A stretch of 61,586 bases of DNA. Source: an uncultured Saprospiraceae bacterium. Its GTDB lineage: Bacteria > Bacteroidota > Bacteroidia > Chitinophagales > Saprospiraceae. Position numbers and translations under genes: made by a program. A model generated the notes under the pieces. It was not told the origin of the DNA. It was given only the letters and a program-made list of their open reading frames with translations, and did not search any database. Location: contig CALFWZ010000009.1 in the NCBI GenBank assembly GCA_937928405.1, forward strand, positions 1-61,586. The letters run 5' to 3'. Positions 37,668-47,046 of this stretch are shown piece by piece; the stretch's first letter is position 1, and each line of letters opens with the position of its first letter.

Positions 37668-38516
37668 ATGAAATTAGAGTATACTACCTTTAAAGATGGA
37701 GATTTATTTTCAGTAACGGATTTTAGCTGCCAACCATCTTTAGAATTACTAAATAAAAAGGGACTTTATAAAATAGTTTGGTGCAGAGAAACTGCGGCGG
37801 AGATCTTGATCGATGGGTACTCCGTCCACCTAAAAAAAGATCAAGTAATTTTTTGTACGCCCTTAAATGTGATGCAAGTCAAGGAAGGAACCAAAGGTAT
37901 TATTTCTTTTGTCTTTAATAGAGAATTCTTTTGTCTTCAAACCCACGATGACCAAGTCTCTTGTAATGGTCTCTTATTTTTTGGATCTTCTCAACCACAG
38001 ATTGTTTCACTCAAAGAAAAGGAGAAAAAATTATTCAATATGATTCTTGAATTCTTTAAAGAAGAATTTAGCATCAAGGATCATATTCAGGGAGAAATGC
38101 TCAGAACTTTATTAAAAAGGCTCCTCATTGTAGCAACCCGAATGATTAGACAGGAATTGCCACAACCGAATCTACCGACTACACAGATGGATATCATTCG
38201 AAAATATAATTTACTGGTCGAAGAACACTTCCATGAATTGCATCAAGTCAAGGATTATGCAGATCTCTTATTTAAATCACCGAAAACCCTTTCTAATCTT
38301 TTTAAGAAATATGGGGAAAAATCTCCGTTAGCGGTCATCAATAATCGGATTTTACTAGAGGCCAGACGACTCTTATTATATTCTGATAAAACGAATGAAG
38401 AAATTGCCAATAATTTGGGATATAAAGATGCTGGTCATTTTTCTAAATTCTTTAAAAATAATGAGGGGATCAGTCCCATGGCTTTTAGATCAGAACGATT
38501 AAAAACACCATTCTAA
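37668..38516 (+). CDS. AraC-family transcriptional regulator
   Basis: A 282-residue regulator. The N-terminal half has cupin-like strands (VIFCTPLNVMQVKEG) that usually bind the effector. The last 100 residues are the double HTH of AraC (VKDYADLLFKSPKTLSNLFKK, then NEEIANNLGYKDAGHFSKFFK and SPMAFR). The exported cupredoxin-like gene follows 385 nt downstream on the same strand behind operator-like repeats, which makes it a likely target. Inference only. Confidence 0.92.
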   Translation: MKLEYTTFKDGDLFSVTDFSCQPSLELLNKKGLYKIVWCRETAAEILIDGYSVHLKKDQVIFCTPLNVMQVKEGTKGIISFVFNREFFCLQTHDDQVSCNGLLFFGSSQPQIVSLKEKEKKLFNMILEFFKEEFSIKDHIQGEMLRTLLKRLLIVATRMIRQELPQPNLPTTQMDIIRKYNLLVEEHFHELHQVKDYADLLFKSPKTLSNLFKKYGEKSPLAVINNRILLEARRLLLYSDKTNEEIANNLGYKDAGHFSKFFKNNEGISPMAFRSERLKTPF

Positions 38517-38561
38517 TTTTTTTGATTTTGCTTTTGCATTCCCTCTTGCTTTTTAATACTA

Positions 38562-38632
38562 CGATCTCGCTGAGATCGACTGTTCTTAACGCCTCGTATC
38601 TCGGCTAACATACTTTGATCTCTCTGAGATCA
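38562..38632 (+). promoter_or_regulatory. Twin hairpin/operator sites GATCTC-N3-GAGATC
   Basis: Two near-identical dyads, CGATCTC-GCT-GAGATCG (38562-38578) and TGATCTC-TCT-GAGATCA (38616-38632), have 7-bp arms and centres 54 bp apart, about five helical turns. They lie between the AraC gene and the cupredoxin-like gene. Twin operators for a dimeric regulator or twin RNA hairpins are possible. Confidence 0.5.
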
Positions 38633-38774
38633 CTCCCTAAGACCTATTCATCCAATACCAACCTTTAATACCAGTCTCCATTTCCTCAACCTACTACTAT
38701 TCTTATCCTTCTACGACATTTTTCCCGGACACTTGACTCTTGCATTTGCATTTGATTTCCCTCTAATCTTCAAC

Positions 38775-38816
38775 AAAGGGAAATATCTCCCTACCAAAAG
38801 GAAAAATCTACCTATA
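38775..38816 (+). promoter_or_regulatory. 21-bp direct repeat upstream of the cupredoxin-like gene
   Basis: Two adjacent 21-bp units (AAAGGGAAATATCTCCCTACC and a close copy) are in direct orientation about 90 nt upstream of the start at 38902. Direct half-sites about 21 bp apart are typical AraC-type operators, and an AraC gene lies next door. A TCTTTG follows at 38820, a partial -7 match. Confidence 0.4.
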
Positions 38817-38901
38817 AAAATCTTTGCTTTCCCAGCATCTTTGTATCGACAAAAGAGCATACAAATCTCTATTTAATTTAAATCATAAAAAATTCTTTAT
38901 C

Positions 38902-39867
38902 ATGAAATACCATCTCATTGCAACCTTAAGTTTATTTTTAATAAGCTTTTCTTTCACTCCTTCTTTCGCACAAATCCAACAGATTACGCTAGCCCAAACA
39001 CCAGGTGCTTTTGTTATCCAAGACTTAACGCTAGCCGAAGGAGATTATCAATTTGAAATCGCCAATGAAGGAGTCGACCACGCAGTAGGTTTTGTACTCG
39101 TACCCAAAGGAAAATACGATCAGACCGATCATATCAAAGCAGCATATGTAAAAGCACCAGCTGCCACCAATAAAAGTTCTTTGACCAATGTGGTTTCTTT
39201 AAAAGCAGGAGACTACGAATACTTCTGCCCGCTCAACCCTACTCGTAAATATGCGTTGACCGTAAAAGCACCTGAAAGCATCAAACTAACTCAAGTGCCT
39301 GGCAAATTTAAAACAACATCACTGACCGTAAAAGAAGGAGCTTATCAATTTGAAATCGCTAATGACGGTGTCGATCACGAAGTAGGATTTGTGCTAGTAC
39401 CCAAAGGAAAATACGACGCTGCCGATCATATCAAACCGGCCTATGTAAGCGCACCGGTAGCTAACGGAAAATCTTCTTTGACTAGTGTAGTAAACCTAAG
39501 TGCAGGTGATTACGAATACTTCTGCCCACTTAACCCAACAGATAAATACCCATTAACGGTAAGCAATGACGTCAGAAATATCAAGCTGACTCAACTACCT
39601 GGGAAATTTGAGACTACTTCCCTAACGCTGAAAGAAGGTCAGTACCAATTTGAAATTGCTAACGACGGAGTCGACCACGAAGTAGGATTCGTACTAGTAC
39701 CTAAAGGAAAATACGATGCGATGTATCATATTAAACCAGCTTATGTAAAAGCTCCTGTAAGCAATGGTTCTAGTTCTTTGACAAGTGTAGTTTCATTAAC
39801 AAAAGGAGAATACGAATACTTCTGCCCACTCAATCCAACGGCTAAAAATACTTTAACAATCGAATAA
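38902..39867 (+). CDS. Exported protein of three tandem cupredoxin-like domains
   Basis: A 321-residue protein from the ATG at 38902 (signal peptide ending SFAQ); a start at 38824 would bury the signal. Three copies of about 98 residues follow. Each has FEIAN-GVDH-VGFVLVPKGKY and EYFCPLNPT, which line up with the first His and the Cys of a plastocyanin-type copper site. The second His (Asn in CPLNP) and the Met ligand are missing in all three copies, so a normal type 1 copper site is unlikely. Preceded by AraC-type operator candidates and followed by a strong terminator. Confidence 0.75.
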   Translation: MKYHLIATLSLFLISFSFTPSFAQIQQITLAQTPGAFVIQDLTLAEGDYQFEIANEGVDHAVGFVLVPKGKYDQTDHIKAAYVKAPAATNKSSLTNVVSLKAGDYEYFCPLNPTRKYALTVKAPESIKLTQVPGKFKTTSLTVKEGAYQFEIANDGVDHEVGFVLVPKGKYDAADHIKPAYVSAPVANGKSSLTSVVNLSAGDYEYFCPLNPTDKYPLTVSNDVRNIKLTQLPGKFETTSLTLKEGQYQFEIANDGVDHEVGFVLVPKGKYDAMYHIKPAYVKAPVSNGSSSLTSVVSLTKGEYEYFCPLNPTAKNTLTIE

Positions 39868-39899
39868 AGTTAATCTTAGAAATCCACATAATCTCTTAA

Positions 39900-39935
39900 A
39901 GCTAACTCGGCAAATATGTCGGGTTGGCTTTTTTT
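39900..39935 (+). terminator. Rho-independent terminator of the cupredoxin-like gene
   Basis: A 12-bp stem AGCTAACTCGGC / GTCGGGTTGGCT (three G-U pairs) closes a 6-nt loop and is followed by a T7 run. The rest of the 39868-40208 gap shows nothing convincing beyond an A/T-rich leader of the next gene. Confidence 0.88.
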
Positions 39936-40208
39936 GAACCTAAATTATCAAATTAGAAAGATTAAGGAATAGAATCTGAAAGCGAAGGTTTTCAGATTTT
40001 TTGGTTTGCTACCTATCTGAGCAACAAACTAGATTTAACCTAAAAATACTCCTCCAAACAGCTTTAAATGGCATAATTTTCGCAAAAAATATACAATTAA
40101 AATATATATTGATAGTTATTGTTTTTATTAAGAACCTCAAGCTCAAAAAACCTTCCTAAAATATTTGGAAAATATCCATTACAAACAACACTGATAATCG
40201 AATATAAA

Positions 40209-43200
40209 ATGACCACGCATCGTCAAGGTTTGAGTTTTTATTTAAGATATCCTTTCCTTTTATTGGTCTTCTTAATCTCATTACCATATGGAGTCCTAAG
40301 CCAGTGCCCAGGCACCGGATGTACTTATACAATCACGGGGCCAGATAGTGGTACCTACACCGTAAACGTTGGAGAGAAAATATGTTTTGATCCTAGTGCC
40401 GATTTTACGGGAACACTAAACTTGTTTGGAGGTGAACTAGTGAATTGTGCAACAAATTCTCAGGTTTTCACAATTTCTACAAACTCTTCGAATGACAATA
40501 GTGTTGTAAATAATTATGGAATAATTGATTTTTCATCTAATACTATTTTTACAGATTCTCTTATCGTCAATAACTTTCTGACCCTTAATGTAAATGGAGA
40601 TTTGGATATAAGGTCTGGTGCTATCTATCATAATTACGCAGGTTCATTTATAAATGGAGATTTAACAACTCAAAATATTTTAATCAACAATGGATCTTTG
40701 ACGATTGCAACTTCTCTTAGTGATAACAGTAATGGTTATTTGACAAATTCAGGGGATATAACCACAAATAACTGGACCATAAATGGTGAATGGATTAATC
40801 AGGGAACTATTGATGTTAATTTTTCATTTGTTCAATCTAGTGGATCGATTGGGACTATTGCAGGAGGATGTATGAGTGCTAACAATTGGACTAACAGAGG
40901 TACTATTACTGGAACAACCTGTGGCGATATTAACATTGCCTCTTCGAGTGAACAGACAACCAGTGGTTCTGTTTTAGGTGATATCGCCATCATTGATGCT
41001 ACTCCTCCCGGTGCAGCTCCTTTTATTGATACTCAGAATGGAACGGTTGGACCCAATATAGTTTGGATTAGCTGTAATTCTTGCCCCTCTGACGAAATTT
41101 GTAATAACAGTATTGATGATAACGGAGATGGTAGAATCGACGAACCCTTCCCCGGTGGTGTCCAATCCGATATGCAACTTTGGCTAAAAGCCGAAACCGG
41201 AACCAATACCACTATCGATGGAAACGATATTACCTCTTGGGCGGATCAATCTATTAATGGCTACTCAGCTAAGGCAGATTCAAATTCTACCGATGATCCT
41301 ATCTATTCAGTTAATGAACTTAATTATAATCCGGGCATTGTCTTCGATGGTACCTATACCGACGATTTCTCAGATGGATTACATTTAGGATCAGACTATA
41401 TTTATTCCACCAATGACGGAGTCCATATTTTTGCGGTGGTCAATACAGCAGCGGGCGGTCTGCAATATGATAAAGTCTATGATTTTGGAGGAGTCGTCAG
41501 TGATGGATATAGCCTTGGATGGTCTAACAATACGACTAGATCAACCACACCCAGTGCTTTTGGAGGGAATACTAGTTTTCTCAATCACTTTACAGGACCA
41601 GCTCCCTCTTTAATTGAGTTTGAAGTTAAATTTAATAATAATCAAACGGTATATAAAGACGGTGCTATCGTCACCTCAACTCCAATAACTTTGAGTCAAC
41701 TGACCGCTACTGAAATAGCAGAAAGCGATCATTACGGAACAGCTGCCAATGGAGATCATACGGTCGGTCCAGTTTCTATTGGCCGAAAATCTGCCAGTCA
41801 GTATCTGGATCAGAATCGCGTATTTATGGGCGCTATCTCAGAAGTATTGGTGTATAATGATACTTTGACCCAGATAGAAAAAGAAAGAATCCAATCCTAT
41901 TTGGCGCTTAAGTATGGACTGACCATGCCACACGATTATACGGCTTCCTCAGGAACGACGATAAAAGATATTACCGATGGATTCGCGAATGATATTTTTG
42001 GAATTGGTAGAGACGATTGTTCTGGTTTAAACCAAAAACAATCTAAATCTATCGAGCAAGAAGGAGTCGTCACTTTATCTCTTGGAGCCATCGCCCCTAC
42101 CAATCAAAATAATGCAAATATTTTTTCTTCAGATGAAAACTTTCTTATTGTTGGTAATGATGGACAAACCGTAGATACTTGGAGTCCTGTCGGAGGACCT
42201 AGTTCAGATTCAAGAATCAACAGAACCTGGAAAATTGACAATACCAATATCAGTCAAAACATCACCTTCACCATTGATATGGATGATCCTGAAAATGATA
42301 TTGCAGCCTTAACCCCCGGAGCAATCGGTGGCTATAAAATCATGTTTGATTTAGATGGTAATTTTTCCAATGGCGGTAGTCTAACAGCTGCCTTAAATAA
42401 TACAACAGGTTCTCTCTATGAAATTACCTTAGCTCCTGGAAGTTGGCAATATTTTACCATTGTCCATGAGCCAGGGGTACCAGTTGACGAAATTTGTAAT
42501 AATCTGATCGACGATAATGATGATGGTAGAATAGATGAACCATTTCCTGGCGGTGTACAACAAGATATGCAACTTTGGTTAAAAGCCGAAACTGGAACCA
42601 ATACCACTACCAACGGAAGTGACGTAACCTCTTGGGCGGATCAGTCCATTAACGGTTATTCTGCCGATGCAAGTGTAAATGCTACAGACTATCCTTTGTA
42701 TTCCAACAATTCCATCAACTTCAATCCTGGAATCGAATTCGATGGAGATTACACAGATGATTTTTCAGATGGTTTAAATTTAGGTGCCGATTATATCTTT
42801 TCAGATAAGGAAGGAATGCATGTTTATATAGTTTGTAATCCAACTGCTGATAACGAAGGATATAATTATGTTTTTGATTTTGGTAAAAGTATAGATCGTG
42901 GTTACGGAATGACTTTTTCCGATGCTTTTCTAGGAAGCTATTCACCATCAAGTCAGAGGCATTTAGGACATGGTTTCGGAGATGAAGCTTGCTTTTTAGA
43001 AATGGAAATTGAGTTCGGTAGTTATCGAAGAGAATATCGTAATGGAATTGTATTTTCAACTGATCCAAGTCCACTTACCTCACTTACCGCAAGTAATATC
43101 AATGAAGCACCAGATTACCAAACAGGTCTTAACAATATAAATGGGCCTGTATCTATTGGACGAAAATCCGCCAGCGAATCTATTACAAATGATGGCGGTA

Positions 43201-45293
43201 GAATTTTTAATGGAGTTATTTCCGAAGTATTGGTGTATAATGATACTTTGAGCCAGATAGAAAAAGAAAGAATCCAATCCTATTTGGCACTTAAGTATGG
43301 AATGACTTTAAATCACAATTACCTTTCTTCTAGTGGAACGCTAATCAAAGATGTAGGCGATGGGTACGCAAATAATATTACAGTTATTGGACGAGACGAT
43401 TGTTCTGGTCTAAACCAAAAACAATCTAAGTCTGCCGACTCTGATGGAATTATTTCTATCTCGCGTTCGTTCCACGCTGCCACAAACGCCGCTAATGCAA
43501 ATAATTTTACAAATGATGAAAGTTTTCTCACTATTGGTAATAATGGAGCAGCAGTAAATACAAATTGGAATAACGTAGTAGATACTTTTGCCATAATAGA
43601 CCGTATTTGGAAAATAGATGATATCAATTATGCGCAGACCGTGGATGTAAAAGTTAATGTTGACAATCCAAATTTTGATCTACCTCCGATGCCAGCAAAT
43701 GCGAACGGAAACTATTATTTGCTAACCGACGATGATGGAGATTTTACCAACGGTGGAATTTTTAGATACCCACTGGATACTTTTGATGGGATGTCATCCT
43801 ATTCTAGGATTACCGCAATTAGTGGGCAAAACTTTTTTACGATTGCGGTAGCCATTTCTACAGTTGACGAAATTTGTAATAATCTGATCGACGACAACGG
43901 AGATGGAAGAATCGATGAAGTTTTTCCCGGTGGTGTACAACAAGATATGCAGCTTTGGCTAAAAGCCGAAATCGGAACCAATACCACCGTAGATGGTAGT
44001 GATGTGACGTCTTGGGCCGATCAATCTATCAATGGATATTCTGCCAATGCGGATGCCAACTCGACGGATGATCCGACCTTTAGGAGAAGTGCCATCAACT
44101 TTAATCCAGGAATTGACTTTGATGGACTCTATAACGATGGTTTTTCCGATGGTCTTCATCTGGGGAGTGATTATATTTATGGTGAAAAAGATGGTCTACA
44201 TGTTTTTGTAGTTTGTGATCCAGATCTGGTCGCTGGTACCGACAAATACGTATTTGATTTTGGCTTACAATCCAATGGTGGCTATGGAATGATCTACTCA
44301 GATAATGATTATGGGATGTATACCAATAATCTTTACGGAGGAACCAATACAGAACTTTTTCATTCGGAAGGACCAGAGCCTGCTTTGGTAGAAATGAAAG
44401 TAGACTTTGACGATGCACAGGAATTTTATAGAAATGGAGAGTTGTTATCCTCAGTCCCCGTGACCATTTCCGATTTAGATGCCTCAAAAGTTTTGGAAGC
44501 ACCTGCTTACGGACCACTCGGTACAACTTCGGGGCCCGTTTCTATTGGTAGAAAATCAGCGAGTGCTTTTTTAGATCAAGATGGAGGTCGACTATTTAAT
44601 GGAAGAATATCTGAGGTTATTGTATTTACGGATACCCTTTCCAGTCTTGAAAAACAAAAGGTCAATTCTTATTTAGCCGTCAAATATGGATTGACCATGA
44701 CCCAAAATTATATTTCTTCGACTGGTTCCATCAAAAAAGATGTCAGCGATGGCTACGCCAATGATATTGCGGGAATTGGTCGGGATGATTGTTCTGGACT
44801 ACATCAAAAGCAATCCAAGTCTATGGAATTAGAAGCAATCATTACGATCGGTCAAGGAACCATTGCTTCGACCAATGAACTCAATGGAAACTCCATTCCA
44901 GCAGACGGAACCTACTTGATGTGGGGAAATGATGGAGCACCCGCTAATGCTAATTGGGTAACTGCCAATGTTAGCATTCCTGGCGTTGACCTGGCCAGTA
45001 TTGACCGTACCTGGAAATTTTCAGAACATTTTGATATCACCAATGCCCTTTTCCAAGTAGAAGTAGACGATCCCAACTTCGATCTTCCTGCCATGCCACC
45101 AACGGCTGATGGTATCTACTACCTACTCCGCGATGATGATGGCGACTTTACCAACGGCGGTACCACCTACGAACCGATGTCCCTGTTTGCAGGAGACATC
45201 TGGGAAGTCAATATAGCAGATCCTACGAATGAATATTTTACGATTGCAGTGGGGACGGTTTGTTTGGCGCAGGCGCCGAGTTTGTCGAAATAA
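40209..45293 (+). CDS. Giant surface protein with three long LamG-type repeats
   Basis: A 1694-residue protein from the ATG at 40209 (signal peptide ending GVLSQ). The N-terminal 290 residues are Asn/Ser/Thr-rich and look like a beta-helix. Three units of about 462 residues start near residues 294, 758 and 1219. Each opens with DEICNN-IDDNGDGRIDE (a calcium-loop pattern), then a LamG-like domain (MQLWLKAE...SWADQS...SIGRKSAS...EVLVYNDTLS-IEK) and a conserved IGRDDCSGL-QKQSKS segment. Unlike other surface proteins here it ends (TVCLAQAPSLSK) without a recognisable T9SS tail, which may be a truncation. Confidence 0.85.
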   Translation: MTTHRQGLSFYLRYPFLLLVFLISLPYGVLSQCPGTGCTYTITGPDSGTYTVNVGEKICFDPSADFTGTLNLFGGELVNCATNSQVFTISTNSSNDNSVVNNYGIIDFSSNTIFTDSLIVNNFLTLNVNGDLDIRSGAIYHNYAGSFINGDLTTQNILINNGSLTIATSLSDNSNGYLTNSGDITTNNWTINGEWINQGTIDVNFSFVQSSGSIGTIAGGCMSANNWTNRGTITGTTCGDINIASSSEQTTSGSVLGDIAIIDATPPGAAPFIDTQNGTVGPNIVWISCNSCPSDEICNNSIDDNGDGRIDEPFPGGVQSDMQLWLKAETGTNTTIDGNDITSWADQSINGYSAKADSNSTDDPIYSVNELNYNPGIVFDGTYTDDFSDGLHLGSDYIYSTNDGVHIFAVVNTAAGGLQYDKVYDFGGVVSDGYSLGWSNNTTRSTTPSAFGGNTSFLNHFTGPAPSLIEFEVKFNNNQTVYKDGAIVTSTPITLSQLTATEIAESDHYGTAANGDHTVGPVSIGRKSASQYLDQNRVFMGAISEVLVYNDTLTQIEKERIQSYLALKYGLTMPHDYTASSGTTIKDITDGFANDIFGIGRDDCSGLNQKQSKSIEQEGVVTLSLGAIAPTNQNNANIFSSDENFLIVGNDGQTVDTWSPVGGPSSDSRINRTWKIDNTNISQNITFTIDMDDPENDIAALTPGAIGGYKIMFDLDGNFSNGGSLTAALNNTTGSLYEITLAPGSWQYFTIVHEPGVPVDEICNNLIDDNDDGRIDEPFPGGVQQDMQLWLKAETGTNTTTNGSDVTSWADQSINGYSADASVNATDYPLYSNNSINFNPGIEFDGDYTDDFSDGLNLGADYIFSDKEGMHVYIVCNPTADNEGYNYVFDFGKSIDRGYGMTFSDAFLGSYSPSSQRHLGHGFGDEACFLEMEIEFGSYRREYRNGIVFSTDPSPLTSLTASNINEAPDYQTGLNNINGPVSIGRKSASESITNDGGRIFNGVISEVLVYNDTLSQIEKERIQSYLALKYGMTLNHNYLSSSGTLIKDVGDGYANNITVIGRDDCSGLNQKQSKSADSDGIISISRSFHAATNAANANNFTNDESFLTIGNNGAAVNTNWNNVVDTFAIIDRIWKIDDINYAQTVDVKVNVDNPNFDLPPMPANANGNYYLLTDDDGDFTNGGIFRYPLDTFDGMSSYSRITAISGQNFFTIAVAISTVDEICNNLIDDNGDGRIDEVFPGGVQQDMQLWLKAEIGTNTTVDGSDVTSWADQSINGYSANADANSTDDPTFRRSAINFNPGIDFDGLYNDGFSDGLHLGSDYIYGEKDGLHVFVVCDPDLVAGTDKYVFDFGLQSNGGYGMIYSDNDYGMYTNNLYGGTNTELFHSEGPEPALVEMKVDFDDAQEFYRNGELLSSVPVTISDLDASKVLEAPAYGPLGTTSGPVSIGRKSASAFLDQDGGRLFNGRISEVIVFTDTLSSLEKQKVNSYLAVKYGLTMTQNYISSTGSIKKDVSDGYANDIAGIGRDDCSGLHQKQSKSMELEAIITIGQGTIASTNELNGNSIPADGTYLMWGNDGAPANANWVTANVSIPGVDLASIDRTWKFSEHFDITNALFQVEVDDPNFDLPAMPPTADGIYYLLRDDDGDFTNGGTTYEPMSLFAGDIWEVNIADPTNEYFTIAVGTVCLAQAPSLSK

Positions 45294-45350
45294 ACTGGTA
45301 TAAAAAAAACTAAGCCAGTCCTCAAAAAAAAAACAAAATGTCTATTTAGC

Positions 45351-45396
45351 GCAAGCGGTGTCTCAGAGAAATCTGTACACCGCTTGCCCTGTTTTT
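45351..45396 (+). terminator. Terminator-like hairpin after the giant gene
   Basis: A perfect 11-bp inverted repeat GCAAGCGGTGT / ACACCGCTTGC with a 15-nt loop is followed, after 4 nt, by GTTTTT. Good stem, modest T tract. Confidence 0.6.
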
Positions 45397-45488
45397 AAAA
45401 TCCCCCCTAACGATCATCAGAAGCCATTGATATTTCCTTAAAAAGAAAATGTTAACAGTTAAATCTGCGTTAACCCGCCTATTTTTAC

Positions 45489-45520
45489 TTGGAAATATCC
45501 GATTCACTCCCTTATCTTTG
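45489..45520 (+). promoter_or_regulatory. Bacteroidota-type promoter of the beta-barrel gene
   Basis: TTG at 45489-45491 and TATCTTTG at 45513-45520 are spaced by 21 nt, a full match to TTG-N17..23-TAnnTTTG. The start codon is at 45574, giving a leader of about 45 nt. Confidence 0.65.
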
Positions 45521-45573
45521 AGTTAAAAATATTTTAAAGCTATATTTACTAACTTATTCAAAACATCGGAGTT

Positions 45574-46404
45574 ATGAAAAAACTAATGCTATTAATCTGC
45601 TCGTTTATGATCTTTTCTGAGACCATCCATGCGCAGTACGCTTCTTGTAGTCGCTGGTATTTAGATGCGAATTACATTTTCTTTAAGCCACTGAAAGATT
45701 TTTCGGCAGGTGGTTTTCATTATGGCAACGGCCTCTCCCTAGGCGCCTATTACGATACAAATCCGTATGCACAAAACGTGAGTTTCCATCCCGGAATACG
45801 GTTTAACGGCATCGTAGGTAAAATGGCCAAAGATAACATCTTGGTTGGTGATCCTTTAGATGCCTTCGCCAAAAGTCGCGTCTATAATGCGGTAATTGAC
45901 GCTCAACTTGCCGCCCGACTCATCTTCCGACCACGATCCAATTTTAGTCCTTACCTAGAAGGATACGGCGGCTTGCGCTTCGTTTCCGGACAAGAAAGAC
46001 TTAGGCTAACAGAAGAATATCCTGGTTACGAAGAAACCACCAATACCCAAGTGGTCAGTAGCCACCAATGGAACTGGGGCGGCAGCATCGGTGGATTGAT
46101 TCGCATCCACCCCAACATAGATTTCGATATCCGCCTCAGCGCAGACTACGCACCATCCTTCGATTATATCAACATGGACAGCTACGAAAAACAAGGCAAC
46201 GATTTCTCCTACGATTTTTCTCAATCCCACGGCCTTAACTATAAAATCCAAATCGGTTTCCGATTTAAACTCGGCTGCGCACGAGAGGACTCCCAAAGTT
46301 ATGACTCGTCCAATAGTCGCTCGCAACGCCGCCGCTCTAGCCGTCCCAAAGGACGAACACCGATCAAGAAAAAATCGGAAAAAATGCAAATTGGTAACTT
46401 ATAA
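45574..46404 (+). CDS. Outer-membrane beta-barrel protein
   Basis: A 276-residue protein with a signal peptide (1-20, ending IHAQ). It has alternating beta strands (WYLDANYIFF, GLSLGAYYD, YKIQIGFRFKLG) and a Ser/Arg-rich, highly basic tail of about 40 residues (RSQRRRSSRPKG) after the last strand. The basic tail is unusual for a barrel, whose C-terminal aromatic residue is normally at the end. Function unknown. A hairpin with a long T tract follows. Confidence 0.7.
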   Translation: MKKLMLLICSFMIFSETIHAQYASCSRWYLDANYIFFKPLKDFSAGGFHYGNGLSLGAYYDTNPYAQNVSFHPGIRFNGIVGKMAKDNILVGDPLDAFAKSRVYNAVIDAQLAARLIFRPRSNFSPYLEGYGGLRFVSGQERLRLTEEYPGYEETTNTQVVSSHQWNWGGSIGGLIRIHPNIDFDIRLSADYAPSFDYINMDSYEKQGNDFSYDFSQSHGLNYKIQIGFRFKLGCAREDSQSYDSSNSRSQRRRSSRPKGRTPIKKKSEKMQIGNL

Positions 46405-46478
46405 ATAAGCAAGTATGATTTTTGGAATAGGCTGTTAGGCAAGACTGGTCTATTTTCTATCTGTATTTCGTTTTTAAA

Positions 46479-46508
46479 ACGCTCAAGAGTGCTTGGGTGT
46501 TTTTTTTT
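46479..46508 (+). terminator. Rho-independent terminator after the beta-barrel gene
   Basis: A 9-bp stem ACGCTCAAG / CTTGGGTGT with a 4-nt loop is followed by eight T. Confidence 0.8.
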
Positions 46509-46650
46509 GTGGGGGTGTTTTATGCATTCTTTTATGTTAAAAAATTCAACAGATAGCCATCTAAAGTACCAATAGGCTAAGCAGGCAAACTATCAATAAA
46601 AAAACATATCTTTAACCCTATTAACAAGTAAAATGAATTAGTGCTTAATA

Positions 46651-47046
46651 ATGAAAAAGATTGAAGTTGTCGCAGGAATAATATTTTTTCAAGATCAAAT
46701 TTTGTGTGTTCAAAGACCAAAAAATAAACGAGCTTATATATCTGAAAAATTCGAGTTCCCTGGAGGAAAAATTGAAGAAGGTGAAACGAAAGAAGAAGCG
46801 TTAACACGAGAATTATTAGAAGAATTAAGTATTTCAATCGATATCAAATCTCTATACTTAACCGTTGTTCATGAATACCCAGACTTTGAATTAACAATGC
46901 ACAGTTTTATTTGTGAAGTCGAATCAAAAGAACTCACTCTTAACGAACATATAAGTCAAGAATGGTTAACAATCGGAGAACTTAAAAAACTTGATTGGGC
47001 CGCAGCCGACATACCCATTGTCAATAAATTAGTATCGAATGGATAA
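46651..47046 (+). CDS. Nudix (MutT-like) pyrophosphohydrolase
   Basis: A 131-residue Nudix hydrolase. The box is intact at residues 39-61 (G-x5-E45-x7-R53-E54-x-x-E57-E58), with Ser in place of the Gly near its end. The N-terminal VVAGIIFFQDQILCVQR and the EFPGGK entry strand are typical of MutT-like (deoxy)nucleoside triphosphate pyrophosphohydrolases. It would hydrolyse a nucleoside diphosphate-linked molecule. It overlaps the helicase start by 8 nt (ATGGATAA), so the two are translationally coupled, and similar Nudix/DUF3427-helicase pairs are known from other bacteria. Confidence 0.9.
   Translation: MKKIEVVAGIIFFQDQILCVQRPKNKRAYISEKFEFPGGKIEEGETKEEALTRELLEELSISIDIKSLYLTVVHEYPDFELTMHSFICEVESKELTLNEHISQEWLTIGELKKLDWAAADIPIVNKLVSNG

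Noticed and set aside
44101..44526. Minus-strand open frames inside the giant LamG gene (also 42721-43074 and 43319-43627)
   Set aside because: Lie fully antisense to a strongly supported gene, have low-complexity composition and recur because the repeats recur.
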